Source: Pandoraea nosoerga (GTDB taxonomy: Bacteria; Pseudomonadota; Gammaproteobacteria; Burkholderiales; Burkholderiaceae). From it: a DNA stretch of 64,000 bases. The notes under the pieces were generated by a model. It was not told the DNA's origin. It searched no databases and saw only the letters and a program-made list of their open reading frames with translations. The translations under genes and the position numbers were made by a program. The stretch is taken from the NCBI RefSeq assembly GCF_902459585.1, contig NZ_CABPSC010000004.1, forward strand, positions 186,001 to 250,000, read 5' to 3'. Position 1 is the stretch's first letter, and every line of letters begins with the position of its first letter. This document shows, one piece after another, positions 16,501 to 29,460 of the stretch.

Positions 16501-17218
16501 CACTCACAAGACCCTGAACCCCGTGCCGAACCTCGCCTACGACGGGCCGGTGCTGCGCGCGCGCGATCTGCACAAGACGTTCCGTCAGGGCCAGCTCAAC
16601 GTGACTGTGCTCAACGGCGCCAGTCTCGAGGTGGCGCCTGGCGAGAAGGTGGCGATCGTGGGAGCTTCGGGCTCCGGCAAGAGCACACTGCTGCATGTGC
16701 TGGGCGGGCTGGACGATCCCTCGCGCGGCGAGGTGTCGCTGCTGGGCAAGCCGTTCTCGTCGCTCAAGGAGCGTGAGAAGACGGCGCAGCGCAATCAGTC
16801 GCTCGGCTTCGTCTACCAGTTCCATCATCTGCTGCCGGAGTTCTCGGCGCTCGACAACGTGGCGATGCCACTGCGCATTCGTCGCCTGCCGACCGAGCAG
16901 ACGCGATCGGCGGCGCTGGCGATGCTCGAGCGCGTGGGGCTCGCGTCGCGCGTGAAGCACCGTCCGGCGGAACTGTCGGGCGGCGAGCGCCAGCGCGTGG
17001 CGATGGCGCGCGCGCTGGTGACGCAACCGGCCTGCGTGCTCGCCGACGAGCCGACGGGCAACCTCGACGGACATACGGCGCAGACCGTCTTCGAGCTCAT
17101 GCTCGAACTGTCCGAGACACTGCGCACGAGCTTCGTGATCGTCACGCATGACATCGATCTCGCTCGTCGATGCGACCGCGCGCTGCGGCTGCGCGAAGGA
17201 AAGCTCGAGCCGGCGTGA
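16493..17218 (+). CDS. lolD: Lipoprotein-releasing ABC transporter ATP-binding protein LolD
   Basis: A 241-residue cytoplasmic ATPase powering the Lol permease. Walker A is GASGSGKST, the signature motif is [14 protein letters not shown], and Walker B is [11 protein letters not shown], followed by the H-loop VTHD. The start overlaps the lolC stop within ATGAGTGA, indicating translational coupling. An intrinsic terminator lies about 100 bp downstream. Confidence 0.95.
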   Translation: MSDTHKTLNPVPNLAYDGPVLRARDLHKTFRQGQLNVTVLNGASLEVAPGEKVAIVGASGSGKSTLLHVLGGLDDPSRGEVSLLGKPFSSLKEREKTAQRNQSLGFVYQFHHLLPEFSALDNVAMPLRIRRLPTEQTRSAALAMLERVGLASRVKHRPAELSGGERQRVAMARALVTQPACVLADEPTGNLDGHTAQTVFELMLELSETLRTSFVIVTHDIDLARRCDRALRLREGKLEPA

Positions 17219-17322
17219 GCGCAGGCGTGCGGCGACCTGAGCAGTCTCGTGCCGCCCGTCTGGGGCCACGGGGAAGACGCAGGGAAAATGCAGCGAAAAT
17301 GCAGCGAAAACACAGGGAAAAG

Positions 17323-17345
17323 CGCCGGGAAGTCCCGGCGTTTTT
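17323..17345 (+). terminator. Rho-independent terminator after lolD
   Basis: CGCCGGGA and TCCCGGCG form an 8-bp stem around a two-base AG loop, followed by five T residues. It is the first strong hairpin downstream of lolD. Confidence 0.85.
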
Positions 17346-17365
17346 CGTTGCAGGTGCGGCACCCC

Positions 17366-17398
17366 TGCGGCATCCGTGCGGCATCCGTGCGGCATCCG
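17366..17398. repeat. Three-copy 11-bp tandem repeat
   Basis: TGCGGCATCCG occurs three times without interruption between the lolD terminator and tatD. A related duplication (GCAGCGAAAAT) sits about 75 bp earlier in the same gap. Confidence 0.9.
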
Positions 17399-17506
17399 TT
17401 TCGGCAAAGTCCTAGCCCCTGACGCGGTGTTGTCCGATAGCCCGCGCAACGACGATGTGCGAGCCTTGTCATCGCCCCGTAGAATTGACGCTCAAGGACA
17501 TCAGCC

Positions 17507-18364
17507 ATGTGGATCGACACCCATTGCCATCTCGACGCCGCCGAGTTCGACGCTGACCGCGCGGCCGTGATTGCCGACGCCGTGGCAGGCGGCGTGGCCG
17601 GCCTCGTCGTGCCCGCTGTCGAGTGCGCGACGTTCGACGCTACACGCGCGGCCGCCGGCGCCATTGCCGGCGGCGCCTACGCGCTGGGCATACATCCGCT
17701 CTATACGCCGCGCGCTCGCGACGAGGACATCGCCACGCTGCGACGGGCCGTCGAGGCCGCGATGGACGATCCGCGCTTCGTCGGTATCGGGGAGATCGGG
17801 CTGGACTTTTTCGTGAAGACGCTTGACCCCGAGCGCCAGCAGTTCTTCTACGTCGAGCAGTTGAAGATTGCGCGCGATTTTGATTTGCCGGTCATTCTGC
17901 ACGTGCGCCGCTCGCAGGATGCCCTGCTCAAGCAACTGCGCATCTTCACGCCGCGCGGGGGCATTGCCCACGCGTTCAACGGCAGTCGGCAGCAGGCGGA
18001 CATGTTCGTCGAGCGGGGCTTCTGTCTCGGCTTCGGCGGACAGATGACGTTCGAGCGGGCCCTGCAGATCCGGCGCCTGGCTGTCGACACGCCGATCGAT
18101 GCACTGGTGGTCGAGACCGACGCCCCCGACATCGCCCCCGAATGGCGCTACAAGCAGCGCAACAGCCCGGCCGAATTGCCGCGCATCGCGCGCGTGCTTG
18201 CCGGGTTGCGCGGTATCTCGGCCGAAGCGCTCTCGCAGGCGACCTGCGCCAATGCGCTGCGCGTGCTGCCGAGGTTGTCCGGCGCGATGGCGATGACGCC
18301 CGGCGACGGGCCGGCGTCTGCCGTTTCTCTGTTTTCCCCGAAACCAGCCCCGCCGGCGCGCTGA
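17507..18364 (+). CDS. tatD: TatD-family metal-dependent deoxyribonuclease
   Basis: A 285-residue TIM-barrel hydrolase. Metal ligands are visible in DTHCHLD near the N-terminus, in IGEIGLDFF, in VILHVRRSQDALL and in VETDAPD. Family members are DNases acting in DNA repair or on 3' ends. A TAGAAT -10 element lies at 17480-17485, upstream of the ATG. The C-terminus carries a short Pro/Ala-rich extension after the conserved NALRVL helix. comEC follows 45 bp downstream. Confidence 0.92.
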   Translation: MWIDTHCHLDAAEFDADRAAVIADAVAGGVAGLVVPAVECATFDATRAAAGAIAGGAYALGIHPLYTPRARDEDIATLRRAVEAAMDDPRFVGIGEIGLDFFVKTLDPERQQFFYVEQLKIARDFDLPVILHVRRSQDALLKQLRIFTPRGGIAHAFNGSRQQADMFVERGFCLGFGGQMTFERALQIRRLAVDTPIDALVVETDAPDIAPEWRYKQRNSPAELPRIARVLAGLRGISAEALSQATCANALRVLPRLSGAMAMTPGDGPASAVSLFSPKPAPPAR

Positions 18365-18409
18365 CGCTGCGGCGTTGCGCGAATCGCGAAACTGTGACGC
18401 GGTGACGTC

Positions 18410-21400
18410 ATGAGACTCGTGCTGCTCGCCTGGGTTGCGGGCGTCTGGTGGCTTCAACAGGCGGCGGTGCTGCCGTCCGGTCGGTGGCTGGCGGTGGTGT
18501 TGGGGGCGGGGGGAGGCGCTTGTGCCGCCATCGGCGTGGTGGCGGCGTGGATGGCGTGGACAGCATCCAGGGCGCCCGGCGTTCCGAATGTGCGGAATGC
18601 GCAGGCCGTGCAGGACATGCGGAAAGGGCGGAATGCGGGGGCCGTGGCGGCGCCGTGGGCAGCAGGCGAGGCAGCAGGCGGGGCAGCAGGCGGGGCAGTT
18701 GGCGGGGCAGCTGGGGCAGTGGGGGTGGGCTCCGGCCAGGCGCGCGAATTCGGCGGTTCGCCAGGGGCTCGCCGCATCGGGGAGTGCGGCCTGTCAGACG
18801 CGCGCGCGGCGCGCACCGCGTCCGGCGCGAACTCTGCCGCGGCCCGATCGCGCAGATGGCGTTTCGTTGCGATAGCCGCACTTGCGGCGTGCGCCGGGTT
18901 ATTCGGCTACGGCTGGGCGGCGTTGCGCGCTGACGCGCGAATGGGCGATCGGCTGCCGGCCGAATGGGAGGGGCGAGACGTAATGGTCGTTGGCGTCGTT
19001 GCCGGACTGCCGGCATCGACTGACGATGGGGTTCGGTTCGCCTTCGACGTCGAACACGCATATGCCGCGCAGGCGGGATGTGCGCTCACGCGGGCGGAAC
19101 CCGGGGCGCCGGCGGCATCAGGTGTGCGCCAGGCACACGGGCGCTTCGCCTGTGAGTCTGTGCCAGTGCCGAGGCGGATCGAACTTTCGTGGGCCGCGCA
19201 GTCGAGGTTCGGCACGGGCAGCGGGGGCGGCAGGGGCAGCGGGGGCAGCGGAGACAGCAGGGGCGAGGAGAACGAAGCTGCCGCGCCTCGTGCCGGCGAG
19301 CGCTGGCGCTTGCCCGTGCGGCTCAAGATCCCGCGCGGTGTCGCCAACTGGGGCGGTGCGGACGCCGAATTGACGGCGCTCGTCAAAGGCGTTCGGGCCA
19401 CCGGATATGTCCGGACGCCTTTCCGTGCGCCACACGCGTCGCGTGCGACGCACACATCTCGCGCGCGGCACGCAAGTGCTTCGCGTCGTCTGGATGCGGG
19501 GCCCGTGCCGGGCTATCGGTTCGCGGCATGGCGAGCGCAATTGCGGGACGACTTTCGCGCCGCGCTGGGGCCCGCCGCGCGCTATGGCGGGGTGCTGATG
19601 GCCCTGGCGCTGGGCGAACGAGGCGACATCGCCGCCGACGACTGGCAGGTTTTCGCCGACACCGGCGTGAGCCACTTGCTGGCGATTTCGGGGTTGCATG
19701 TATCGCTCGTCGCCGGCGCGTTCGGCGCGTTGGCTGGCGGGCTGTGGCGACGGGTGTGCGGCCCGCGCTTCAGTCTGCCGCTTTGGTGGCCTGCGCCGAA
19801 GGCGGCGGCCGTTGCGGGGCTGCTCGCGGCGATTGCATACGGCGCGGTAGCGGGATGGGGCGTCCCGGTGCGCCGCGCAGTCATGATGGTGGCCCTCGTT
19901 GTATTTGCGCTCGTCCACGGCCGCATGGCCGCGCCGTCCTACGTACTCGCATGGGCGCTGGCGGCCGTGGTGGCGCTCGAGCCGTGGGCCGTCGTTACGC
20001 CCGGGTTGTGGCTGTCGTTCGGTGCGGTGGCGGCGCTGCTTCTCGGTGCTCGGCGAAGCGAGGTGTTGCGCCCGCGTCGAATGGCAAGCGAGTGCGATGT
20101 CCGGGAGTCCGGCGCGACGCGCGCGCCTGGAAGGGCCGTCGAGACTTGTCCGCGCCCCACCCGTGACGCGCTTCACGGATGGCTCAGGCGCGTTGCCCGG
20201 ATGCCGGTGCGCGTCGCGCGAGCGCTGTTCCCGAAAATCCGGCAGGCCGCACGGGCGCAGTACATCGTCACGATCGGCATGGTGCCGCTGTCGCTGGCGT
20301 GGTTCGGCGCGGTGCCGTTGCTCGGACCGCTCGCGAATGCCGTGGCCATCCCGGTCATGACGTTGATCGTCACGCCGCTCGCGCTCGCGAGCTTGTTATT
20401 GCCTGCCACGCCGGCACACTGGGCGTTGACGTTGGCGCACGCCGTCGTGGCATGGCTCGCGGAGTGGCTTGGCGCACTGGCCGCAATGCCGTGGGCGGTG
20501 TGGCGCGCCGCGATGGCGCCGTCATGGGCGCAAGGGCTCGCTGTGGCGGGTGTCGTCGCGTGCCTTGCGCCGCTGCCGTGGCCGACGGGATGGCCGCGCG
20601 GGGAGCGCCTCGCCACTCGCCTCGGCACGCGCGTTGCCATTCGTGTCGCCATTCGCGCTGCCGGACTGGCGATGATGGGACCGGTGCTGTTCGCGTCGCA
20701 CCCGCGGCCGGCGCCAGGCGCCTTTCGCCTCACGATGCTCGACATCGGACAGGGCAACGCCGTTCTCGTGGAGACCACCACGCGCACGTTGCTCTTCGAC
20801 ACCGGGCCCCCGTTCGGGCGCCACAGCGATGCGGGACGTCGCGTTATCGTCCCGTATCTGCGGGCCCACGGGATTGCGCGGCTCGATCGCCTCGTCGTCA
20901 GCCACGCGCATGACGATCACTTCGGTGGGGCGCGCAGCGTGCTGCACGCTTATCCGGCAGCGCACATGATGTCGTCGCTGCCGCAGGGGCACCGTGTACG
21001 AGGGGCTGCCGCGGCGCACCGGACCTGCCTTGCCGGGCAGCGTTGGACGTGGGACGGCGTGGCGTTCGAGTTTCTGCATCCCGATCCTGCGACGTTGCGC
21101 GAGGGGCGGGCCGGAAGCACGGGACCGAATAGTGTGAGTTGCGTGCTGCGAGTCTCCAACGGGCAACGCAGTGCGTTGCTGGCGGCCGACGCCGAGGCGC
21201 CGCAGGAGGGCGCCATGCTGGCGCGCTTCGGTCCTCGGTTGCGCTCGGAGGTGCTGCTCGCGCCGCATCACGGCAGCCTCACGTCGTCCACACCGGCCTT
21301 CGTGGCGGCGGTCGCACCGCAGCACGTCGTGTTTCAAACGGGCTACCGCAATCGCTTCGCGCACCCCAGGCCACAGGTCGTGGCGCGCTACCGCGAAGCG

Positions 21401-21529
21401 GGCAGCCGCGTCTGGCAAAGCGTGACGCACGGGGCTGTCCGCTTTTCGATGAACGCCAACGGGATCGACGTGGAGGCCTATCGCCAGGTGCGACGCCGAT
21501 ACTGGCACGCCGAGATAGCGACGATGTGA
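18410..21529 (+). CDS. comEC: DNA internalization-related competence protein ComEC/Rec2
   Basis: A 1039-residue inner-membrane channel protein for uptake of transforming DNA. It has an N-terminal membrane region and OB-like domain (ComEC_N, about residues 60-330), the multi-helix Competence domain (FADTGVSHLLAISGLHVSLVA), and a C-terminal MBL-fold domain from about residue 775 with LDIGQGNAVL, the metal site HAHDDH (residues 832-837) and LLAPHHGS. It is longer than many family members because of a Gly/Ala-rich low-complexity stretch near residues 80-110 and other Arg-rich inserts. All catalytic and transport motifs are intact, so it looks functional. Confidence 0.93.
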   Translation: MRLVLLAWVAGVWWLQQAAVLPSGRWLAVVLGAGGGACAAIGVVAAWMAWTASRAPGVPNVRNAQAVQDMRKGRNAGAVAAPWAAGEAAGGAAGGAVGGAAGAVGVGSGQAREFGGSPGARRIGECGLSDARAARTASGANSAAARSRRWRFVAIAALAACAGLFGYGWAALRADARMGDRLPAEWEGRDVMVVGVVAGLPASTDDGVRFAFDVEHAYAAQAGCALTRAEPGAPAASGVRQAHGRFACESVPVPRRIELSWAAQSRFGTGSGGGRGSGGSGDSRGEENEAAAPRAGERWRLPVRLKIPRGVANWGGADAELTALVKGVRATGYVRTPFRAPHASRATHTSRARHASASRRLDAGPVPGYRFAAWRAQLRDDFRAALGPAARYGGVLMALALGERGDIAADDWQVFADTGVSHLLAISGLHVSLVAGAFGALAGGLWRRVCGPRFSLPLWWPAPKAAAVAGLLAAIAYGAVAGWGVPVRRAVMMVALVVFALVHGRMAAPSYVLAWALAAVVALEPWAVVTPGLWLSFGAVAALLLGARRSEVLRPRRMASECDVRESGATRAPGRAVETCPRPTRDALHGWLRRVARMPVRVARALFPKIRQAARAQYIVTIGMVPLSLAWFGAVPLLGPLANAVAIPVMTLIVTPLALASLLLPATPAHWALTLAHAVVAWLAEWLGALAAMPWAVWRAAMAPSWAQGLAVAGVVACLAPLPWPTGWPRGERLATRLGTRVAIRVAIRAAGLAMMGPVLFASHPRPAPGAFRLTMLDIGQGNAVLVETTTRTLLFDTGPPFGRHSDAGRRVIVPYLRAHGIARLDRLVVSHAHDDHFGGARSVLHAYPAAHMMSSLPQGHRVRGAAAAHRTCLAGQRWTWDGVAFEFLHPDPATLREGRAGSTGPNSVSCVLRVSNGQRSALLAADAEAPQEGAMLARFGPRLRSEVLLAPHHGSLTSSTPAFVAAVAPQHVVFQTGYRNRFAHPRPQVVARYREAGSRVWQSVTHGAVRFSMNANGIDVEAYRQVRRRYWHAEIATM
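18655..18725. repeat. Short GC-rich imperfect repeats inside comEC
   Basis: Units based on GGCAGCAGGCGG recur in-frame, with degeneration, encoding a Gly-Ala-rich stretch of ComEC. The unit length is a multiple of three, so copy changes would alter protein length without breaking the frame. Confidence 0.7.
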
Positions 21530-21762
21530 AAGGAGGCGGCGCGCCGGCGCGCATGTGTGAAACCAAGGTGAGGCCGGCGCCTTCCAGTCACGGCGATTCG
21601 ATGGAAACCTCTACCGGTAGTCGCGTAGCCGTTCGCTAGAATGGGTTCGGCGAGCCCCGCGTAGTGCGATTCGCCGGCGTCCGGGCGGACAGGCAAGGCC
21701 GGTGGGGCCCGGCGAGCGTCTTGCTCGCCACGATCGCCACGATCGCCACGACAGCGAAATCC

Positions 21763-22593
21763 ATGACAAGAGACATCATTCACTTCTCGCACGGCAACGG
21801 CTTCCCGGCGGGCGTCTATCGCAAGATGCTGGGGGCGCTGGCCCACGAATACGACGTGCGCGCGATCGATCGCATCGGCCATGACCCCCGCTATCCGGTC
21901 ACGCCGGGCTGGCGCTACCTTCGCAATGAGCTCATCGACACGCTCGAGCGCGAATATCGCGGCGAACCGGTCTGGCTCGTCGGGCATTCGCTCGGCGGGT
22001 TCCTCAGCCTCATGGCGGCGATCAAGGCGCCGCAGCACGTGCGCGGCGTGGTGATGATCGACTCGCCCATCGTGACGCCCGGCTGGCGCACGAAGATGCT
22101 CCGACTGGGCCTGTTGACCGGACTGTACGAGCGGATGTCGCCCGCCGGGGTGACAAAAAAGCGGCGCGATCACTGGCCGGGCTGGGAGGCCGCGTGGCAG
22201 CACTTTGCCAGCAAGCCCGCGTTCGCGAGCTGGGATCCTGACGTGCTGCGCGACTACATCGACTGTGGCACGTTGCCGACCGGGCAGGGGGAAGCGCGTC
22301 GTCTGGCTTTCGCGCGCGAGATCGAATACCGCATCTACCTGACGCTGCCGCCGCACCTCGCGGCGCGAGCCATGCGCGGCGTGGCCGTGCCGGTGGGCTT
22401 TCTCGCCGGCACGCGCTCGCGTGAGCTGCGGCAGGCGGGGATGGGCGCCACGCGGCGCATCGTCGGCACGCATTTGCGCTACGTGCAGGGCACCCACCTC
22501 TTCCCGATGGAGCGTCCGCTGGAGACAGCGCAAGCCGTTCGCGACATGCTCGCCGAACTGCGCGGCTCGCATCGTCATTCCCTCGCGGCCTGA
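21763..22593 (+). CDS. Alpha/beta-fold hydrolase
   Basis: A 276-residue hydrolase. It opens with IIHFSHGNGFPAG, where the oxyanion-type HGNG appears, has the nucleophile elbow GHSLGG at about residue 75, and a C-terminal GTHLFPMERP containing the probable catalytic His. The substrate is unknown. The ATG at 21763 starts the conserved fold; the longer frame from 21664 only adds a low-complexity leader made of a 9-bp direct repeat (CGCCACGAT). A TAGAAT -10 element at 21637-21642 suggests its own promoter. Confidence 0.85.
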   Translation: MTRDIIHFSHGNGFPAGVYRKMLGALAHEYDVRAIDRIGHDPRYPVTPGWRYLRNELIDTLEREYRGEPVWLVGHSLGGFLSLMAAIKAPQHVRGVVMIDSPIVTPGWRTKMLRLGLLTGLYERMSPAGVTKKRRDHWPGWEAAWQHFASKPAFASWDPDVLRDYIDCGTLPTGQGEARRLAFAREIEYRIYLTLPPHLAARAMRGVAVPVGFLAGTRSRELRQAGMGATRRIVGTHLRYVQGTHLFPMERPLETAQAVRDMLAELRGSHRHSLAA

Positions 22594-24576
<1,983 letters not shown>

Positions 24577-24611
24577 AACCGAAGCGCCAGGGCGAGAAAC
24601 AAGGAGTTCCC

Positions 24612-25466
24612 ATGAAACTGTGCGGTTTCGAGGTTGGCCTGGACAAGCCGTTTTTCCTCATCGCAGGTACCTGCGTCGTCGAGTCGGAGCAGATGACGAT
24701 CGACGTCGCTGGCCAGCTCAAGGAAATCACGAGCTCGCTCGGCATTCCGTTCATCTACAAGTCGTCGTTCGACAAGGCGAATCGCAGCTCGGGCAAGTCG
24801 TATCGCGGCCCGGGGCGCGAAGCCGGTCTGAAGATTCTCGAGGCGGTGCGTCGCCAGATCGGCGTGCCGGTGCTCACCGACGTGCATACCGAAGAGGACG
24901 TGGCCGTGGCCGCGCCGATCGTCGACGTGCTGCAAACGCCGGCGTTCCTGTGCCGCCAGACCGATTTCATCCGCGCCTGCGCTCAGTCGGGCAAGCCGGT
25001 GAACATCAAGAAGGGGCAGTTTCTCGCGCCGCACGACATGATCAACGTCATCGACAAGGCCCGCGACGCCGCGCGCGAAGCCGGCCTGCCCGACGACGTA
25101 TTCATGGCCTGCGAGCGCGGCGTCTCGTTCGGCTACAACAACCTGGTCTCTGACATGCGCTCGCTGGCGATCATGCGCGAGACGGGCGCGCCGGTGGTGT
25201 TCGACGCCACGCACTCGGTGCAGTTGCCGGGCGGGCAGGGTACCAGTTCGGGCGGTCAGCGCGAATTCGTGCCGGTGCTCTCGCGCGCGGCTGTCGCCGT
25301 GGGCGTCTCGGGATTGTTCATGGAAACGCATCCGGACCCGGCGTGCGCGCTCTCGGATGGTCCCAACGCCGTGCCGCTCGGCCGCATGCGCGAGTTGCTC
25401 ACCACGCTCAAGACCATCGACGCGGCGGTGAAGCAGGGCGAATTTCTGGAAAACAATTTCAACTGA
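24612..25466 (+). CDS. kdsA: 3-deoxy-8-phosphooctulonate (KDO-8-phosphate) synthase
   Basis: Condenses arabinose 5-phosphate with phosphoenolpyruvate to make KDO-8-P for lipopolysaccharide inner core. The 284-residue protein carries the conserved [16 protein letters not shown]-like [10 protein letters not shown], and [13 protein letters not shown] segments. The start has AAGGAG a few bases upstream. It lies between pyrG and eno, a common arrangement in betaproteobacteria. Confidence 0.97.
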   Translation: MKLCGFEVGLDKPFFLIAGTCVVESEQMTIDVAGQLKEITSSLGIPFIYKSSFDKANRSSGKSYRGPGREAGLKILEAVRRQIGVPVLTDVHTEEDVAVAAPIVDVLQTPAFLCRQTDFIRACAQSGKPVNIKKGQFLAPHDMINVIDKARDAAREAGLPDDVFMACERGVSFGYNNLVSDMRSLAIMRETGAPVVFDATHSVQLPGGQGTSSGGQREFVPVLSRAAVAVGVSGLFMETHPDPACALSDGPNAVPLGRMRELLTTLKTIDAAVKQGEFLENNFN

Positions 25467-27128
<1,662 letters not shown>

Positions 27129-27199
27129 TTCCGTTTCCCCGGGAGGCCGGGCCGGCATCCGTCGGTCGACGCTTCCCGGAATTCTTGCCAGGCGAAAGC

Positions 27200-27610
27200 A
27201 TGCGAATGGTGACCTTGGTGCTGGTGTTGCTGCTGGCAGCAATCCAGTATCCGCTCTGGTTCGGCCACGGTGGCTGGCTCTACGTACACGAGCTGCGCGA
27301 CGAGCTGAGCGCCGAACAGCAGAAGAACGAGCAGTTGAAGGAGCGTAACGACCGCCTTGCCGGTGAAGTGCAGGATCTGCAGGAGGGCACGGCGGCGATC
27401 GAAGAGCGCGCTCGTTTCGAGCTGGGGATGGTCAAGGACGGCGAAGTGTTCGTGCAGTTTGTCGCGCCGGACGGCAGTGGTGCGCCGCCGTCGGCGTCCG
27501 GGGCAGGGGCGCCGCTCGTCTCGCCGGCGGAGCCGGCCCACAAATCGGTGGCGGCTGCACCGCCCACGAATCCTCCGTCCCAGACGAAGGGGCGGGCACA
27601 GCGTCACTGA
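27200..27610 (+). CDS. ftsB: Cell division protein FtsB
   Basis: A 136-residue bitopic inner-membrane protein of the FtsQBL divisome complex. Residues 2-22 are the membrane helix, followed by a coiled coil (about 30-70, [20 protein letters not shown]) and the conserved [20 protein letters not shown]. The C-terminus is a Pro/Ala-rich tail longer than in Escherichia coli. The ATG at 27200 is used, since the frame from 27185 lacks a ribosome-binding site. The eno-ftsB order is conserved in many proteobacteria. Confidence 0.93.
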   Translation: MRMVTLVLVLLLAAIQYPLWFGHGGWLYVHELRDELSAEQQKNEQLKERNDRLAGEVQDLQEGTAAIEERARFELGMVKDGEVFVQFVAPDGSGAPPSASGAGAPLVSPAEPAHKSVAAAPPTNPPSQTKGRAQRH

Positions 27611-27684
27611 TCGCGGTTGGCCCGGTCCGTCGGACCAGCCCGGGCAGCCCGGCGGGCCTGGCATGAAGCATAGGTCGTCAAACG

Positions 27685-27713
27685 AAAAGGCGTTCCCGAG
27701 GGAACGCCTTTTT
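27685..27713. terminator. Bidirectional terminator between ftsB and the GWYGP lipoprotein gene
   Basis: A 12-bp stem (AAAAGGCGTTCC with GGAACGCCTTTT) around a CGAG loop has A-runs on one side and T-runs on the other. It can stop ftsB transcripts on the plus strand and the convergent lipoprotein transcript on the minus strand. Confidence 0.9.
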
Positions 27714-27778
27714 CATGGGGATGGCCGGACGATGGCCTGCCAGGGCCGAATTTCGCACCGGCAGCCGTGCCGGCAGCG

Positions 27779-28189
27779 TCAGAAACCGACACTCACGCCG
27801 ACCGACGAGCGCGGGCCATACCAGCCGGGTCCATACCAGCCGGGTCCATACCACCCCGGACCGTACCAGCCAGGGCCCCAGCCGCCATAGTAGGCACTGT
27901 CGGCGTAGCTGCGCAGGGCGGCGTCGATGGCGCGCTGTGCGCGTTCACGCTCGATGGTGCTTTCCTGCTCGTCGTAAATGCGCTTGTTCAGGCGGGTGAG
28001 GTCCTGCTTTTGCGCGTCGGTCATGGCGGACGGCGTCTCGGCGCCATCCGCAAGCCGGGCCGCCGGTGCACCGGGCGGTGGCAACTGCAACTGTGCGCAG
28101 CCGCCGGCCAGTGTCAAGGCGAGCACGCCTGCCACCATGGCAGGCCGCCGAACGCGCGGCAAACGAGCGAGAGCAGCGAATGACAACAT
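27779..28189 (-). CDS. Lipoprotein with C-terminal GWYGP repeats
   Basis: A 136-residue predicted lipoprotein. The signal sequence ends with the lipobox LAGGC (Cys31). A charged helical middle (TDAQKQDLTRLNKRIYDEQ) is followed by a C-terminal tail with four repeats of the five-residue word GWYGP. The ATG at 28189 is preceded by GAGGGA. Function is unknown. Aromatic-glycine tails of this kind occur in envelope proteins. It is convergent with ftsB and shares its terminator. Confidence 0.82.
   Translation of the reverse strand: MLSFAALARLPRVRRPAMVAGVLALTLAGGCAQLQLPPPGAPAARLADGAETPSAMTDAQKQDLTRLNKRIYDEQESTIERERAQRAIDAALRSYADSAYYGGWGPGWYGPGWYGPGWYGPGWYGPRSSVGVSVGF
27812..27885. repeat. 15-bp tandem repeat encoding GWYGP units
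   Basis: Units of the type CGGGTCCATACCAGC recur four to five times with slight divergence inside the 3' end of the lipoprotein gene. The unit is a multiple of three, so copy-number change would keep the frame. Confidence 0.8.
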
Positions 28190-28297
28190 GAACTTCCCTC
28201 GTGGATGGACGGTGGACGGTGCCCGCGGCAGCATTGAAGGCAAGTGCGGCGGACTCGACATCCGACCCGCAGGCAAGCCGGATGTCCCTGTGCCGAT

Positions 28298-29233
28298 TCA
28301 ATGCTGACGGGCCGGCGCGGCGTGCGACTGGTTCGTGAAGAGCTGCGCGGCGTCGACTTTGTCGAAATGATAGGCCTGGCGGCAGAACTCGCAGGCGACT
28401 TCCACGTTCGGACGCTCGTCGAAGATGCTCATCACTTCCGCTTCACCCAGCGTGCGCAGCATGTTGGCGACGCGCTCGCGCGAGCACGTGCAGCGAAATG
28501 CCGTGACCGACGGATCGAAGACGCGCACCGTCTCTTCCCAGAACAGGCGGTGCAGCAACGTCTCGCGATCGACGCCGAGCATTTCGTCGCGCTTGAGCGT
28601 GTTGCCCAACTGGCACACGCGATTCCACGTGTCCTCGTCATGCTCGGGCGCGCGTTCGGCGCCGGCGCCGGCCGTGCCGCCGTGGCCGGGCAGCTTCTGC
28701 AGCAGCATGCCGACGGCGTGCGTGTCGTCCGAGGCGAGCCAGAGGCGCGTGTCGAGCTGCTCCGAATGATGCATGTAGTGCTCGAGCACCGAGGCGATGT
28801 CCGGCAGTGGACCGTGCTCGTCCGAGAGCGGCACCACGCCCTGGTATGGCTGCTGGCCAGGCTGCTTCTCGCGCGGATCGAGCGTGATGGCGAAGTGCGC
28901 ACGGCCGTTCACGTTGACGAGCGCCTTGAGCGTGGCGTCGTCGGGAATATCGCCGGCGTACTTTGCGGTGGCGCGCATCGTGAGATCGGCGTTGCATTCG
29001 ACGACGATCATGCTGACCGGCCCGTCGCCATGCAGCTGCAGGATGAGGGCGCCGTCGAACTTCACGTTCGCGGTGAGCAGGGCGGCAGCGGCCATCATTT
29101 CGCCAAGCAGATGGCGAACGGCCGGCGGGTAGTCGTGGCGCTCCAGTACGGCGCGCCAGGTGGCGTCCAGGCTGACGTACTCGCCGCGCACCGGGGCGGC
29201 GTCGAACATGAATTTCTGAAGTTGATCGGACAC
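28298..29233 (-). CDS. hslO: Hsp33 redox-regulated holdase chaperone
   Basis: A 311-residue cytoplasmic chaperone activated by oxidation. The zinc-binding redox switch is visible as CTCS and CEFC (a CxC plus CxxC motif) near the C-terminus. The N-terminal core includes LQLHGDGPVSMIVVE and GFFPLSDEHGP-like GVVPLSDEHG. The GTG at 29233 is chosen because AGGAA lies seven bases upstream and it gives the VSDQLQKFMF start; the longer frame from 29323 lacks this. An insert of about 15 Gly/Ala/Glu residues lies in the linker region. Confidence 0.94.
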   Translation of the reverse strand: MSDQLQKFMFDAAPVRGEYVSLDATWRAVLERHDYPPAVRHLLGEMMAAAALLTANVKFDGALILQLHGDGPVSMIVVECNADLTMRATAKYAGDIPDDATLKALVNVNGRAHFAITLDPREKQPGQQPYQGVVPLSDEHGPLPDIASVLEHYMHHSEQLDTRLWLASDDTHAVGMLLQKLPGHGGTAGAGAERAPEHDEDTWNRVCQLGNTLKRDEMLGVDRETLLHRLFWEETVRVFDPSVTAFRCTCSRERVANMLRTLGEAEVMSIFDERPNVEVACEFCRQAYHFDKVDAAQLFTNQSHAAPARQH

Positions 29234-29460
29234 GGTCGAATTCCTGAAAAATGCGGCAACGGCAGTCGTTGCGCGTCGGGCGTCGGGCGGCAAATACCGC
29301 AACAGCGGTACAACTGCCGCCAAGCGGCCCCGATCTTGCGCGATGGCCGATATCTGGCGCTCGAATGTTGCGTTAACTGGGGGCGCGCGCCGCAGTTTTC
29401 AACCCGTGGCGGCCGGCCCCGCGCACCGGGCAGCCGGCACGCGCCGCCGCCAGCCGGGCT

